In this document: positions 32,409 through 45,362 of the stretch, piece by piece
Layout of the letters: the number at the start of each line of letters is the position of its first letter
Position numbering within the stretch: position 1 is the first letter of the stretch
Source: Whitmania pigra
Lineage: Eukaryota; Annelida; Clitellata; Hirudinida; Haemopidae
Assembly: GCA_021613335.1 (NCBI GenBank)
Contig: JAJTWR010000231.1
Span: 1,011,501-1,075,500, forward strand
Direction of reading: 5' to 3'
Length of the DNA: 64,000 bases
The notes under the pieces: model-generated
Seen by the model: the letters and a program-made list of their open reading frames with translations, nothing else
What the model was told of the DNA's origin: nothing
Database searches by the model: none
Program-made: the position numbers and the translations under genes

Positions 32409-33254
32409 CTGTAAATATCCATGAAATTCAATCAAAAGAGGTCGAGGAAGACTCCAGATTGCTAACCTCAAATGGGTAAGCACCTTCCAAATTAATTAAG
32501 CTGTTGCGATTTTTTCAAGATTTTGTTTTGCTTGCTCCGGTATGTTACGTCGGCTCTGCGTCACCAGAAAGCAATATGCTTTTCCAAACTCACTAGCCTT
32601 GGGCTGCAGTTGTTTCCATGAGTGGTAAAATACTAAAAATTAATTGATATCCTTTTTGTTCATGATTTTCAGATAGATTTGCATCCTGAATGCCAAACTA
32701 ATTTAAAGCTTCTGTGATAAAAGGCAAATTACTTTGACGTTACATAATCTTGGTGTGGACGGGCCGGCTCTGCAACGAACATGAAGTCACGACATAATTT
32801 GGCCCCACAATTCCCTCCAAGTACACAGAAAGCCTAAGAAATCGTCCTCTAGCGGCCTGCACGAAACCTCAAAAGCATTCATTTCTACCTGCACCTTGCA
32901 AAACATTTATAAGCTAATCGTTTCAAATCACATGCTCATTCATGTCCCCAAAACTTTCTTTAATCTCAAATAACACAAAATTACACTTTGGTGCCATGCA
33001 CACGATTCAAATCAAAAGGGGACAAGTAAAGAATGTCTTGTATTGACATGCATTTCATTTATTTTGAGAACAAAATTAGAATTTCAACAACTTTATGGAA
33101 GCAGTCATTTAAACATTTGCAAGGAACCATAATCTGCACCGAGGTTTATTTCGATACGTTGCATGATTAAGAGGGTGTAAAACTCAATGCTGTTAAAATG
33201 ATTAATTAAATATGTTAGTGAAAATTTTGAGCAAGGTTAGGGCACTGGTCAAAA
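32409..33254. other. Spacer between unknown exon and cyclin T copy A
   Basis: No coding sequence is recognised. It should contain the 3' UTR of cyclin T copy A and perhaps an upstream exon of the 32.0-kb gene. Confidence 0.4.
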
Positions 33255-36200
33255 CTATGGGGGAAAAGAGGTTGGGTTTAAATCAGAAGGCAGAGTCATC
33301 GAGAGTGAAGTCAAATTAGAGTGAACATCATCATGCCTTCCTCTGTCATGGCGTGACTTCTTCGAAGATGAGGATTGCTCGGACTTTCTTTTTTTTGGAT
33401 GTTCATTGCTTGATTCACTCAAATTTGATATCTCAGGCCCCATAGGGACATTAAACTGGGTTTGTTGGTAAAAGTTGCCATGCATATCTTTACCAATTTT
33501 CATTGTCAATCGCTCCTTGATGGGTTCAGAGTTAATTGTATTTTCTATCATTTTATCATCTGGCTTTGGAATTTCTTTTATTCTGAGCTTGAATTCTTCT
33601 GTAGAGTTTGATGAAACAAGTGATGGTAATTTAATCTTCACAGGAAGGACCTTTTTGGAATGTTCCTCTTTGAAATCTCTATTATGTTTGGATTTCTTTT
33701 TATGTTTGTGCTCACTTTCCTCATAATGTTTTGATTTTTCTTTTTTATGCTCTTTCGGCAATTTTTCTTTTACATACTCATCCCTCTTAGAGTCGTTATG
33801 GTATGAAATGGCAAAAGGTATGGGATCTGAAACCTTAGGAGGTATAAACTGTTTACTGTCGATAACTGAGGTCATTTGAGAATAGTTATTGTAATGTTTG
33901 TAAGGGCCTTCTAATTTTTGAATAGAATTAACTTGATGGGGATGAGAGGTTAAAGGCCAAGTTTGTTGCTCAATTTTTGTTTTCTTCTGGTCGTGCAGGG
34001 CAGGTAAAGCATGAGGTTTTTCAGTCTTGATTTTAGTTTCGGGCGGAAGAGGTACTGTAAAACCAGACTGAGTTGATGGTACTCTAGCTGGAATTTCTAT
34101 CTGCGATAACTTTAGGGGATCTTGAGCAGATCTATTTGAGTTATCCATATGGTCAAATGATTTTGCAACTGGCTTCAATTTCTTTATCTCAGCAGCTACT
34201 GATGTAACTGCAGATTTGTTATCACAGTGCTTGAGAGACATGCTTCCATTTTGATGCTCAGACATTGCCAATGCAGAACTACCTGGCCTTCTTTGCGAAG
34301 TTGCATGTGAAATCGGAGTTATGTGGGCAGATGAAGATGATCTTTGATCACTGTGACCATCCTTTGTAGCAGGCTAATACAATAATGAAAAAAATCATAT
34401 AAATAATAATGTTTTTGTTGTGAAACATATAGAAATATCAAATTGCCATTCATTTTTGTAAATTTGTTGAATAGCTTAGTTTTAATAAATTGCTGTTTTA
34501 TATCATAAAGCCTTTAAAGCAACAAGCTTCTACTCTTCCACACTAATGATAATAGTTAACCAATAAGTTAGAAAATATAACTAATATTCAAGCATTAAAA
34601 ACAATGTTACATTTAAATATAAATTTAGTTAACAATTGCTCTCAAAATAGATGTCAATGATAACCACCATTTGCTAACCTTTATGGATTTCTTCTTAAAG
34701 AATTTAGTCTGGTATGTATTGATAGATGCTGATAATTCATTTGATAATGCTGAAAACCGAATATTGCAAAAGAGTTGTTTGATGGAAGGCAGTGATTTAT
34801 GGAAATTACCTTGAAGTTTTTCCACTGTTATGTTTGAATCTATACGCTTGAACCACTCCTTTCCATCCTCGGGAGTTTGTATCTGATGACCAAACATTTG
34901 CAAACTGACTGACAAATTGCATATCCACATTTCCATAAATTGACCAACCTCTAGACCTGCCCACTTCCATGCTGTCATAATACAAGCACAAGCTACAATG
35001 GTCGATGGATGTTGGATGCACATCATAGTTGTGAACAAACTGATGGTATAATTGAAAGTTCAGCATTCAAATGATGTGTCTGCGATGAAATTAAAATACC
35101 TTGCAGACGCAAGTAAATATGAGGAGTGTGAAATCTCTTTCGAAGCTGAAAATAATAACATTAAATAATCTTAAATATAAAGAAAACAAAATAAATAAAC
35201 AACTCACATATGCAAGCAAAACCATTGCAAACAACATAACATGCCATCCCCTCTGGAAAGAAATGTAAAAGATGGTACCTTTCATATATGAGCATGTCAT
35301 CAAGATGAGAGAGTGAGGATGCTCAACTACTGTCTCGAATCCTGATCACGAGGCATTCCGCACATAATAATCATTAAATAGTTAGACCTTCGTGACTTGT
35401 GAATTCCAAAAACCTCACCTAGTGTTCCGAGAAGTATCTGTTCATTATCATAGATCTCTTCCATCATGTCTTGAATCCCCTGTGTTGTCATTATGAATTC
35501 CCAATATTGTGCTCCTTATCTCAAAAACACTCACACATTGTCACCTTATACAAACCTTATTCTTGCTGTCACTGGATATGCTATCCTTGTAAATTTGATA
35601 GAGGGCTGTCTTTGCAACATGTTCAACTTTACGATGTTGATCCTCAATTTTTGCTGCTAAGAAGAGACAGGCAGCTGACATAGTCTGACAATGAATATTT
35701 AGAAGCATGCTGTATTAGCCCAACAGGAATGCAAATTAAACCATGCACAATTGTAATTCTACGACCAGATTCCCGTAACACTCATGCACTTCTTACAAGA
35801 TCTCTATATTCTAAATTCTAAAACCAAAGGCTCTAGTGGATCAAACTCAAACACAATCATTAAAAGAAGAACCATTATGCAGTGATTGTTTACATATCAC
35901 TTCACAGCTTTTGACTTGTGATAAATGAAATATGAAATACACTTTACAGAGAGTGTAATTTGCTCAACAGTAACTATGGTGTCTTAGAAAAAGCATTTAA
36001 AGTAAAAAAACAATGAGTAAAAACACGACTAATTCAGATGTCAATAAAATGCATTATGAAGACAGATGAAGAACTGATATTCACAAAGCACATGAAATTA
36101 GATGGCAGATACAACAATTAGAACGAACAATTAATATATTTAATCGTGTGGCAGTTTCTCGAATACTTAATTTGCAAAGAAACACTCCTGATTCTCCAGC

Positions 36201-36668
36201 AAAATACTGTAAAGCTTTTGACTTATAACTTAAATAAAAATTACATCGTAATTATCAATGAGAAGCAACCTTGTATGGAAACTTTGAGAAAGCTCGCTTT
36301 GTGTAAAATCGATGCATGTACACAATGCCTGTGTTTATACACAACTGATTCCTAAAATAAACATGATACACTTCAAACAAACTATAAATAATATAGTGAA
36401 ACACAACAATTTATCCATGAGGCTAATATCCTCTATGTTTGCTTCGACAATATGGTAATATGGCAATCTAGATTGCATGAATTTTCAGACTAGCTTCTAA
36501 TAAACAAGGCCAAAAAACTAACAAGTTGAGTTTTTCGCCTAGTTCTTGGATCATCAAAGCCGAATTGTATCTTAAATTCATTTCCTCTCCCCTAGATAAA
36601 CCGTCGAATTTGTTGGGTGTCGTCTTCAACTCTTCATCGCTAAATATCCATCTACGAACGGCTTCCAT
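33255..36668 (-). CDS. CCNT: Cyclin T (P-TEFb cyclin), copy A
   Basis: Cyclin T is the regulatory partner of CDK9 in P-TEFb, which releases paused RNA polymerase II. Exons from the 5' end are 36523-36668, 36270-36351, 35556-35684, 35419-35479, 35279-35341, 35100-35145, 34949-35039, 34810-34882, 34679-34749 and 33255-34373, for 626 residues. The N-terminus is MEAVRRWIFSDEEL, like human RWYFTREQL. Cyclin-box blocks seen are INTGIVYMHRFYTKRAF, SAACLFLAAKIEDQHRKVEH, HPHSLIL and STIVACACIMTAWKW. The long last exon encodes a Lys/His-rich stretch (HKKEKSKHYEES, HKHKKKSKHN), then VKIKLPSL-type repeats, comparable with the His-rich C-terminal half of cyclin T. An upstream in-frame ATG at 36716 is less likely. 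Copy B lies 3 kb upstream of the start. Confidence 0.92.
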
Positions 36669-37452
36669 TGAAATGGCAGAATTATCGCAACAATGTTTTC
36701 CAAAGATGGCAGTCAAATACTCTGCTTAAATTAAAAATGCTTTTACTTATCTATAAATATGCGACCTCAATTTTACCAAATCATAAAATAATAATTAATA
36801 AGCACCTCAAACCTCAGGGATTTCAAAAAAGAATAAATATTCACGTAAAAAAGCCTGGATACAACATTACCGTTTTCAATTTATTAACCAAACAAAACCC
36901 TAGCTAAATCAAATCAGGTACTGAAGCAAGTCGAGACTAGACGCAGACTCTTTCGCAAAATTTCAGTTCCTATGCTTTGAACCTAACTAGCTTGGTAAAG
37001 CTAGCAAAGGGTGCGCCTAAATCTTATAACACCCCCACCCTAAAAAATTCGACCTTCCCAAATACTTAGAAACTAGATCACGGTGTTCCATCTAGGGTGG
37101 GATAAACTCATTCCTTGAGCAAGCCAGCCCCCAATATGGGCACCATACCACCTCATGTAACGTTACAAACTGTTTAAGTGCTCATGCATGCAACTTAAAG
37201 GACTGCCATACCCCAACCGATTTTGGAAACAGTTCCACCTATGCCCCACCACAAAATAAAATTGGGCAAAATAATAAATATCCATATAAGTTAAAATTCA
37301 ACAATACCTACAAAGCTCAAACATAGCAAGTTTTAGTTCACTAGATATAACATAAAAAAAAACAAATTCAATTAGGATCCCACTACAATGCAACAGAACA
37401 AGTTTTTCAGGTAATTTGGGACAAGATAATCATTTATTAAAAGACTAATTTC
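36669..37452. other. Spacer between cyclin T copy A and UQCRH
   Basis: AT-rich with a C-rich patch at about 37023-37040 (ACACCCCCACCC). No gene is seen; it should hold the promoter of cyclin T copy A. Confidence 0.4.
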
Positions 37453-38023
37453 TCATTTCAGATGCTTGAACAAAGACTTTGAAACCTGTAATAAAATAAT
37501 GAAAATAAAAAAATGATTTGAAATGTAAATAAAATGTAGGACTCGTATCAATAAAGTAGCTTACACAATGATCAACACAGTGAATGAAATCATAAAGCTC
37601 TTGTGTGCAGGTCTCTGTGGTTTTAGATTTGCTATTGACCCTGTCAGTGCATCTTTGAAGTTCTTCCTTGAAATTAAGACAATGATTGTCCTTCCCACAT
37701 TCTTCTTTCAAAGAATCCTGGGGATCCTGCCCATTAAACATAATACGTAAATAATGAGAAGCCAGAGGCAAAACTGAATACAATAACAGTCACACAGGCT
37801 CATGCTTTATAAGATCAGAAAAAGCTGAGGTTTAGCAAGTGAAGCTTTATTGTTTGCTGGAATGATTTTTTGAACGAGATTTAGAATGCACAAACAAATC
37901 CTCATTACAAAATCCATAAATATAGAGTATTTTGAAAATCATATTGACATGGCCTACACCTCTACCTAAAGTGTAGATAAACTGAATAAAATTACAACTT
38001 ACAACCAGTTCTTGTTCATCAGC
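37453..38023 (-). CDS. UQCRH: Complex III hinge protein (cytochrome bc1 subunit 6), 5' end not found
   Basis: UQCRH is the acidic intermembrane-space subunit of mitochondrial complex III that helps dock cytochrome c. Three exons are seen: 38003-38023 (21 bases, ADEQELV), 37565-37726 (DPQDSLKEECGKDNHC to FIHCVDHC) and 37453-37485 (VSKSLFKHLK and stop). Together they match human ELVDPLTTVREQC...[21 protein letters not shown]. The paired Cys of the two helical hairpins are conserved (EEC, NHC, QRC, ETC, DHC). The exon carrying the start Met and the acidic tract was not identified. The gene lies between the two cyclin T copies on the same strand. Confidence 0.88.
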
Positions 38024-39602
38024 CTGTAACGAGTAAAATGCATTGTTAAAAATCAGACAAACCACGGCTTATTCATTTCATACTTCATTAAATGGCATTA
38101 CACTCTAAACCTAGAAATAACTTCATATTAGACTAAATATTTATCTTTACAAATCACCAACAGAAGTGTAACAGCATATACATTAAAACGCGCTACATAA
38201 TTAATCCTCCATAAAATCTCTGCACACTTATATAACTTAATGTTTCAACGCGAAAATCAATATTTAGAACAAGTCCAACCATCTCGAGAAGGACACAGAC
38301 AGGAAGCTGTTTGAAGGTAAACATAGAATGTACGCACTGTCCTAGTAAGCAAATAAAATCGTTCAAAACTATCTATTTTTATACGGCATTAAAGTTAAGT
38401 CTATGCTTGATAATATATACAAATTATATAATATATACAAATAATATACTACGTATATAATAATATATATACGTATTTCTTTCTGCTAGACATGCCTATT
38501 TCTAAGGATTGATGAATCTACATCCCAAATATCCCAATATATAATGGCAAATACAATGAGAGATAAAAATTACGGGATATAAATTCTTATTAAACTAAAT
38601 TAATTTATTTAAGTAGTAGATGAAGACAAAATGAGCATTTTGAGTATTTCAATAATTAATATTTATTACATCAAAACACTAACTTATGGGTAAGTGTGAT
38701 TTGATTAGAAGAGAACTTGGGCAGGGCATTATGGGTGCTGAACTATATAACGAAGCAGGCTTTATAACGAATAACGAACTGGATTTTATAACGAATTCTT
38801 ATGGTGGAAAACTGTGCGCCCATTAAAATGCAAAAATTACATGCTGTCACAATATGAGAAATCAGGATAAATGAAGGATTACTCACTTAAATAGTTAATC
38901 AAAAGCAACACAACCAACTTCCTAAGTTGAACGCCGTAAATCCGCGGATCAACAGAATTCCGGATGCATACTTATCAACCAAAACTCCGAAATTATATAA
39001 TTGAAATAATTACAAAATTGAAGCCTTACCTAAATCAAGCAAAAATTATATTAATGGCCGACTTCCTCACACATAAAATGAGTCTAATTATCAGACTTAT
39101 TCCTGGTTAATATTTAGTTTTATTCACTTCGTCACCCGAATATGTTACCCATCACATTTAAGCCATAAGGTCTAAAAGAGCTTCAAGATAATTAGTTAAT
39201 TTGAATATTTTACGGCTGTGCAACTGACTAAATAGGAGAACAACCATAAAATCAATGAGCAATTTATGCTTCAACAATTTAAACTTCTGAGAAATTGGTT
39301 TTTGAGACATCTAAAAGTGACATAGTTTATCACAACATTTTCTTAAAATATACACTAAAAATCAATACAAAAAATCCACATAAAGTAAGAAATGCTTGGT
39401 TCAAAAGTTTTATAAGTTTGTTTACATCTGGGATGTTTCAATAACAAAATTTAAGAATCCACGTGAGTTACTTCCCATACAATAATCCACATAAAGTCAT
39501 AGGCACAGTTAATGCATTGCATAATTGGTTAAATATCAGTGTTTTTTTTATTTACATATAATTAAATGATGATAAAACAGTCACCTATGGATTAAAATTA
39601 AC
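38024..39602. other. Spacer: UQCRH 5' region and cyclin T B 3' flank
   Basis: The missing first exon of UQCRH should lie here. An AT-rich TATATA tract is at about 38408-38475. No other gene is seen. Confidence 0.4.
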
Positions 39603-42600
39603 TCATGATCGGGGATAACTTATCGACTGTAAAGGAGGAGGGGCAACATCAGAAGGAAAAGGGGGCCGTTCTACAGCAGATGGTAGAGGTGGAAATATTG
39701 CTGGTAAGCTGGCACGTTCGGTATCTTGTCGAGGTCTCTTTAATGATGGACAATATTGCTCGTGCTTTCTCTTTCTATTTGATTCGTTTAAATGTGAAAT
39801 GCCTTCGGCCTGTTTTTGCTGATAAAAGTTGCCATGAAAGTCTTTACTAATTTTCACAGTAAGACGCTCTTTGCTGCTCTCTGAAAAAGATGTGTTATTT
39901 AATTTATCTACACATTCCGATTCCTGAGCCTCTTCCATTGCCGTTTTTAAAGGTTGTGTCGGATTTGGAAAAACTGGAGGCAGCTTGATCCTAATTGGAG
40001 CAACCTTTCTATGATCCTCTTGAACCTCTTTATTATGCTTTGATTTTTTGTGTTTCTCCTCAGGATGCTTTGATTTCTCTTTTTTATGTTTTTTTCTCTT
40101 TTTGTCCTTTATGTAATCTTCAGTCTCAAGCTCAGAATTGAGTGATGGAATAGACTTTTCATGAGTAGGTTGCATTGGAGAACTGACCTTAGCACCATCA
40201 AAAGAAGGAGGAATTTGAGAAGCAATTCCATTTCCAACATGTTTATGTGAGTCATCTGATTTCAAAATGGAGCTGACAGGCTGAGAGCAAGAAAATGAAT
40301 GGCAAGATTGATGTTCATCTTTTGGAAGTTTCTGTTGTTCAAGTGGCACTGTAATGGTCTGATGTTTCTCAGTCTTAGATTTAGTGTCAGATGGAAGAAG
40401 AGCTGTGAAACCAGATTGCACTAAAGAGGCTCCGGTCATAACTTCAGGTGGTAATAAGTTGTGAGGCTGACGAACAGATGTATTTGAATCATCAGTTTTG
40501 TTTGAAGATATTGTGACTGGCTTCCTGGCATTTGCCTCAGAATGTACTGCAGATTTGTTATCACTATACTTGAAAGGTAAACTTCCATTTTGTTGTTCTG
40601 ATATTGACATAGCAGAATAGGCAGATTTTTTCTGAAAATTTGCATTTTGCACCATCTTCACTAAAGGAGTTGACCCCACATTTGGTCTATTAACTAATTC
40701 ATTTTGGCCTTCCGAAGTCTGATCAAAAAAAGCCAGTAAAGTTGTAATTCAACACAGTCATTGATGCGATCATAATGTTATAATAATACCTTAACCGGCA
40801 TCCTTTTCATAAATTTTGTAGGGAATATGTTAATGTGAGCCATTAAATCATCCGATAATTCTAAAAAAGTGTATGGACGTTTTATAAAAAGGCTCAAGGT
40901 CTAGCCTTCAGCTGTGGAACACTACCTTTAAGTTTTGCGAATGTTAATTTTTGGTCTATTCTTTTGTACCACTCTTCTTCATTTAAAATGGCTTCATTCT
41001 GTCAATTATATTAAAACTTTTATTTTAAGATCAACTTGGCTCTTCACACTGGTTAGTAGTTTAAGCATTGATAGATGACTTATTAAAAATAATTAAATAT
41101 CAATTATCGTTCAGAGCATGCAATTTAACTCAGAGGGTTGCATTCATGTGAATGATGGCAAAAGCAAGAGTTGCCATGTGCTGGGTTCACACCCTTATGC
41201 TCCTGCTGCTATGGATACACTTATTCACAATGTCTTTCATTAAATAAATAAATATTTCATAACAATTACAGTATTAATTCACTATTGACAATGTACAAGA
41301 ATTAGGCAAACCTCTAGCCCCATCCACTTCCTGGCTACCATGATACAAGCACAAGCCACGGTCGTTGGAGGATATTTGATACACATCATTGTAGAAAATA
41401 AGCTTTAAAAAATCAGGTTTTAACTCTAGTGTTTCTTTAGCAAATTGATAAAAAAAATACCTTGCAGATGCCACCAAGTAGGAAGAGCGTGAAATCTCTT
41501 TTGAAACTGAAATAAGCATTACACAATTATAATAAATGCTTAGAAATGAAGAAAAATCTTCCTTTATAACAATTACATGAATTAATCAATAATTAATAAA
41601 GGAATTACATGATTATGAACAATTTAAATGACATTTTTAATGTGTAAACAGCTGCATAGTATCTTGACACAATATGTTTCACATCAATATGATTAACAAA
41701 ATACCTGTCGACAATGAGCATGCATTTAAAATGAACGAGTGAGGGAGATCCACTGTTGTATCAAATCCTGAAATTACAAGTAACACTAAAGCTTTAAAGC
41801 AACTTCATTTGGTGATAAAGATAGTCTGATGTAAGCTTTTTCATCATCTAATTAATAAGCACACTGCCTCACTTACCGAACGTGCTAAGCAAGATGTCTT
41901 CGTCAACAATTATATCCTCCATCATATCAAGAATTCTCTGATTATTGAAAATATAAGTAATTATGTCCTCATTCCTTTGAATAACACACAAATAATGCAA
42001 TTTACAAATAATACAATGCCAACCTCTTCTCGAAGTTCTTTAGGAAGATTTTCTCTGCAGATCAAATGACAAGCCCCAGTGGCAACTCTCTCGACTGTTT
42101 GATACTGATACAAGATTCTTGCAGAAACCATGAGGCATGTTGGTGACATTGTCTAAATTAAAAGCACATTATAAAATATTTTTTTGTTAAACATTTTTTT
42201 ATTTTTATTTTGTGCTAGAGGATGCTGAAAGCCATTGTATATACCGATTCAGCTTCAAAAAAGTTAATTGCCTTAAAATGCAATTCGGTCAATTTTATAA
42301 TTATAAAAAGTTGTAATTGAACTTTTATCGCTCTACATGCCTTCAAAAATAAAGTAATGAGTAACATGGTTGATTGTTGTAATGTCATTTTTAGATCTGG
42401 TTATGGATCATTTAATCATGGGATATTGTATTTAGCTGCTCTTTTGAGTACATTATGTATCCATTGTGAAGGCAATTTGTAATAGCCATTTATATATATA
42501 TATATATATAGTGGAGCTACCCACAGGGTTGTGAATGTGACACATTACGATTGTTGACATTACTGTCGCATGCAGGAACTCCGCCCATTCAGCCAACCCG

Positions 42601-43338
42601 CATGTCAAAGTAACTAACATCTTAATATAAAGAGCTTGACATTTTGAAGTATTTGGGACAATTTGGTATGGTAACATTCATTTTAAAGTGATATTTGTCA
42701 TCACAACAATTTGACCTTAACATAAAGCAGTAGCAATGCAATAAAAAATTTAAAACCGGAGAACAAAAATTTGTGTCAAGTTCTTTTTTTAATGGTCCTG
42801 GTATTTTTGACTCATTGATTGTTGTGCTTGACAATCATATGTCCTAATTTGAAAATATTCAAAGTCAAATTAAAATCAAAACCCACCTTATAAGAAAACT
42901 TTGCAAAGGACTGCTTAGTATAAAACCTATGCATGTACACAATAGCAGTGTTTATACTGAGTTGATCCCTGCAATATCAACGAATTGATATGAGTCAATG
43001 GCATTGCTAACTGCATTTAATTGGAGACAAGTAAAATGTAAAAACCTGTCCTTCTGTCAAGTTCACAGAAGTCAGTTAAAGTCAAGATTGATTCACAATG
43101 AAAAGCAATATTACACCCAACGTTTCGAGCAAACAAGTTTAAACATTACTCATTCTTACAAGGCTTTTCCATAAATTAGTTACAAAACTAACAAGTGAAG
43201 CCTATCGCCAAGCTCTTGTATCAATAAGGCTGACTTGTATCTCATCTTCAACTCTTCGTGCTCTGACAATCCACTCAATCTATTTGGCGTATCCTTCAAC
43301 TCTTCATTACTGAACAGCCAATTGCTTGAGATATCCAT
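39603..43338 (-). CDS. CCNT-like: Cyclin T paralogue, copy B
   Basis: Tandem paralogue of the gene at 33255-36668. Exons from the 5' end are 43193-43338, 42887-42968, 42024-42152, 41877-41937, 41705-41767, 41461-41506, 41312-41402, 40926-40998, 40790-40860 and 39603-40718, for 625 residues. The first nine exons have exactly the lengths of those in copy A (146, 82, 129, 61, 63, 46, 91, 73, 71). Blocks match: MDISSNWLFSNEEL, INTAIVYMHRFYTKQSF, TVACACIMVARKW, SEQQNGSLPFKYSDNKSAV, HKKEKSKH. The third exon is much less conserved: LFLAAKIEDQHRK in copy A is LMVSARILYQYQT here, changing the Lys and the acidic pair of the cyclin-box core. The tail ends in a Pro-rich FPSDVAPPPLQ, recalling the PPPLP end of human cyclin T1. 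An upstream ATG at 43428 is possible. Confidence 0.9.
42492..42511. repeat. (TA)n microsatellite in cyclin T B intron
   Basis: A pure TA run in the intron between the second and third exons of copy B. Confidence 0.9.
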
Positions 43339-45362
43339 GAAAATTCCGTGCGAACTACGAGGCAATACAGTTTTCTCTATACGCAACCTGAATGAGCGAT
43401 AAATACCACTTCGTTGTATTTTCAACACAAATAAAAAACCATAAATATACTACACGTTATAAACTATCACTATACTTCAAACATGACTATATTTTATAAT
43501 TTAAAAATTTATAAAATATTACAATATAACTCTAGAGTGGAATTCAATAATGGATTAAAAGGATTAAGATGAAAAACATAAGCAAAGGCCTGGCGAATAG
43601 GAAGAAATGGCAAGGGGCGAATAAAACATTCACATTATAACAAATTTCAGCGTGAATTTAAGCTAAAAATGAACAGAGTTAAATTTATATTAAATTTATG
43701 CCTAGAATATTCTATAGCTAATTCATAGTAAAAATATTGATGACATGAAGAAAGAATTTACTTAATTTCCTTTGCGAGTTAGTGGGGTACTACAATTGAC
43801 TAGCTAGAGAAATAAATTATTAGGATTAGTTAAAGCTAAAGTCACGAAACTCATTAGCTAATATTACTTTTTTGACAAATTCACTCAAATTATGGCATTA
43901 ATGAAACTTTAAAAAGTTAATAAATGGTTCCACAAAGTGCCATGTTTATTTATTTGTAGAGGTTGATTTGGCATTTTGTGAATCAAAGTCAGAAATTGAA
44001 TTCAACATTCAATATTTAAAAAATATTATGATAATAACAATTAATAATTTTAAAATAAAATTGCTTTCATACAAAATTTTTTACCTTGCCTATTATCATC
44101 CTACTACGAATTTAAAAAAATTGTCTAAAATCAAGAATTAAGAATTATTGGATTGTAAGGGAAAAAGCTAGTTAGTTACAATTAAAAATTTTATCCACAG
44201 AGTTTCAGCAACTGTTTTATTTTATCCGAAACTGTCTGAAATCCCGGAGTTGCCCGGGTAACGCACTATTCAAACGTACCTTAACTCAAGAAAACAAGTT
44301 AATAATTTTTTGTTGTTGGTTACTAAGACAAATAAATATTGTAAAGAATAAGATGAATTAACTAAATACGCATTATTAATTTTTTTTATATTTATTTTTC
44401 AGAATAACATTTGAGAATTTAGGAATTAGAGCATGTGAAAATACAAATAAGTGACAAAAATCAAAATTAAATGTGAATCAACATCCACTGTTATTCCAAG
44501 GGTCCATCCCAAAAGAGTTACCTGAAGTCCACCGATATGCGATTACGAGTCAAATAAGCATTTTTGACAGCGCGTAAGTTTCACCGAATTATACGGTGTA
44601 ATATCCAGACTTTTGACTGCAATAACTGAAGAGGCTTAGGAAAACAATGGTGTTATTCGATCAAATAGTTTGTTAACCAAATAGCTAATTTTCTATAAAT
44701 TAAAAAATCTAGAAGATTTAATGTAATTTTTTAAAACTTCTCAATTTGTTAACTTGTCAACAACAGGCCAGATCGAACGTTTTACCAAGTTACTAATAAA
44801 AACTGTTTTAGCAAAACCACTTGATTTTTCACTTCCAAGTCATTTAAATTTTTTAAAATTGTTTATTAAAATAAACGGATTTAACGTCCCGGCAAGATAT
44901 CACAATGTTTGTGCTACAATGTTACACCACAATACCTCCGACCACAATATTGGCCCGGATTTATCGCAGTCCGGAAATTGTTGGGACGTTTGACTCGGGA
45001 AGAAGTTTGTCCGCATCGGAAGTAAGTGCCGCTCACGAGGATAGTTAGTTAGCGGATATTAGAGTGAGTTGGAAGTAAATTGACAACGTGATATTGAAAC
45101 AATATATTCGAATCATATTTTACATGTAAATCCTTGTTTTTAAAAAGAAAATACATAAAAATTAATAACTTTATCAAGAGTATAAAATGCGTAATTTGAA
45201 CAAAACAAGACGGCATTTTAAAACAATTTGGACTAGCACGACTTTGAAAACAAAACTAAAGGAATGATGATAGAAATTGGTGATTGAATGTTTTAAAGGT
45301 GGTGACATTCGATCTAGACGAGAAGAAAGAATGGAAAACAATCGACAACTTTCGCGAAGTCG
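43339..45362. other. Spacer between cyclin T B and Otp
   Basis: AT-rich, with no gene recognised. A repeat end resembling the one at 21615 lies at 44230-44265 (CCCGGAGTTGCCCGGGTAAC). Confidence 0.45.
44230..44265 (+). repeat. Dispersed repeat end, second copy
   Basis: CCCGGAGTTGCCCGGGTAAC can form a short hairpin. Together with the preceding ACTGTCTGAAAT it parallels ACTAGCTGTTCTACCCGGCG at 21625. Same orientation as that copy. Confidence 0.45.
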
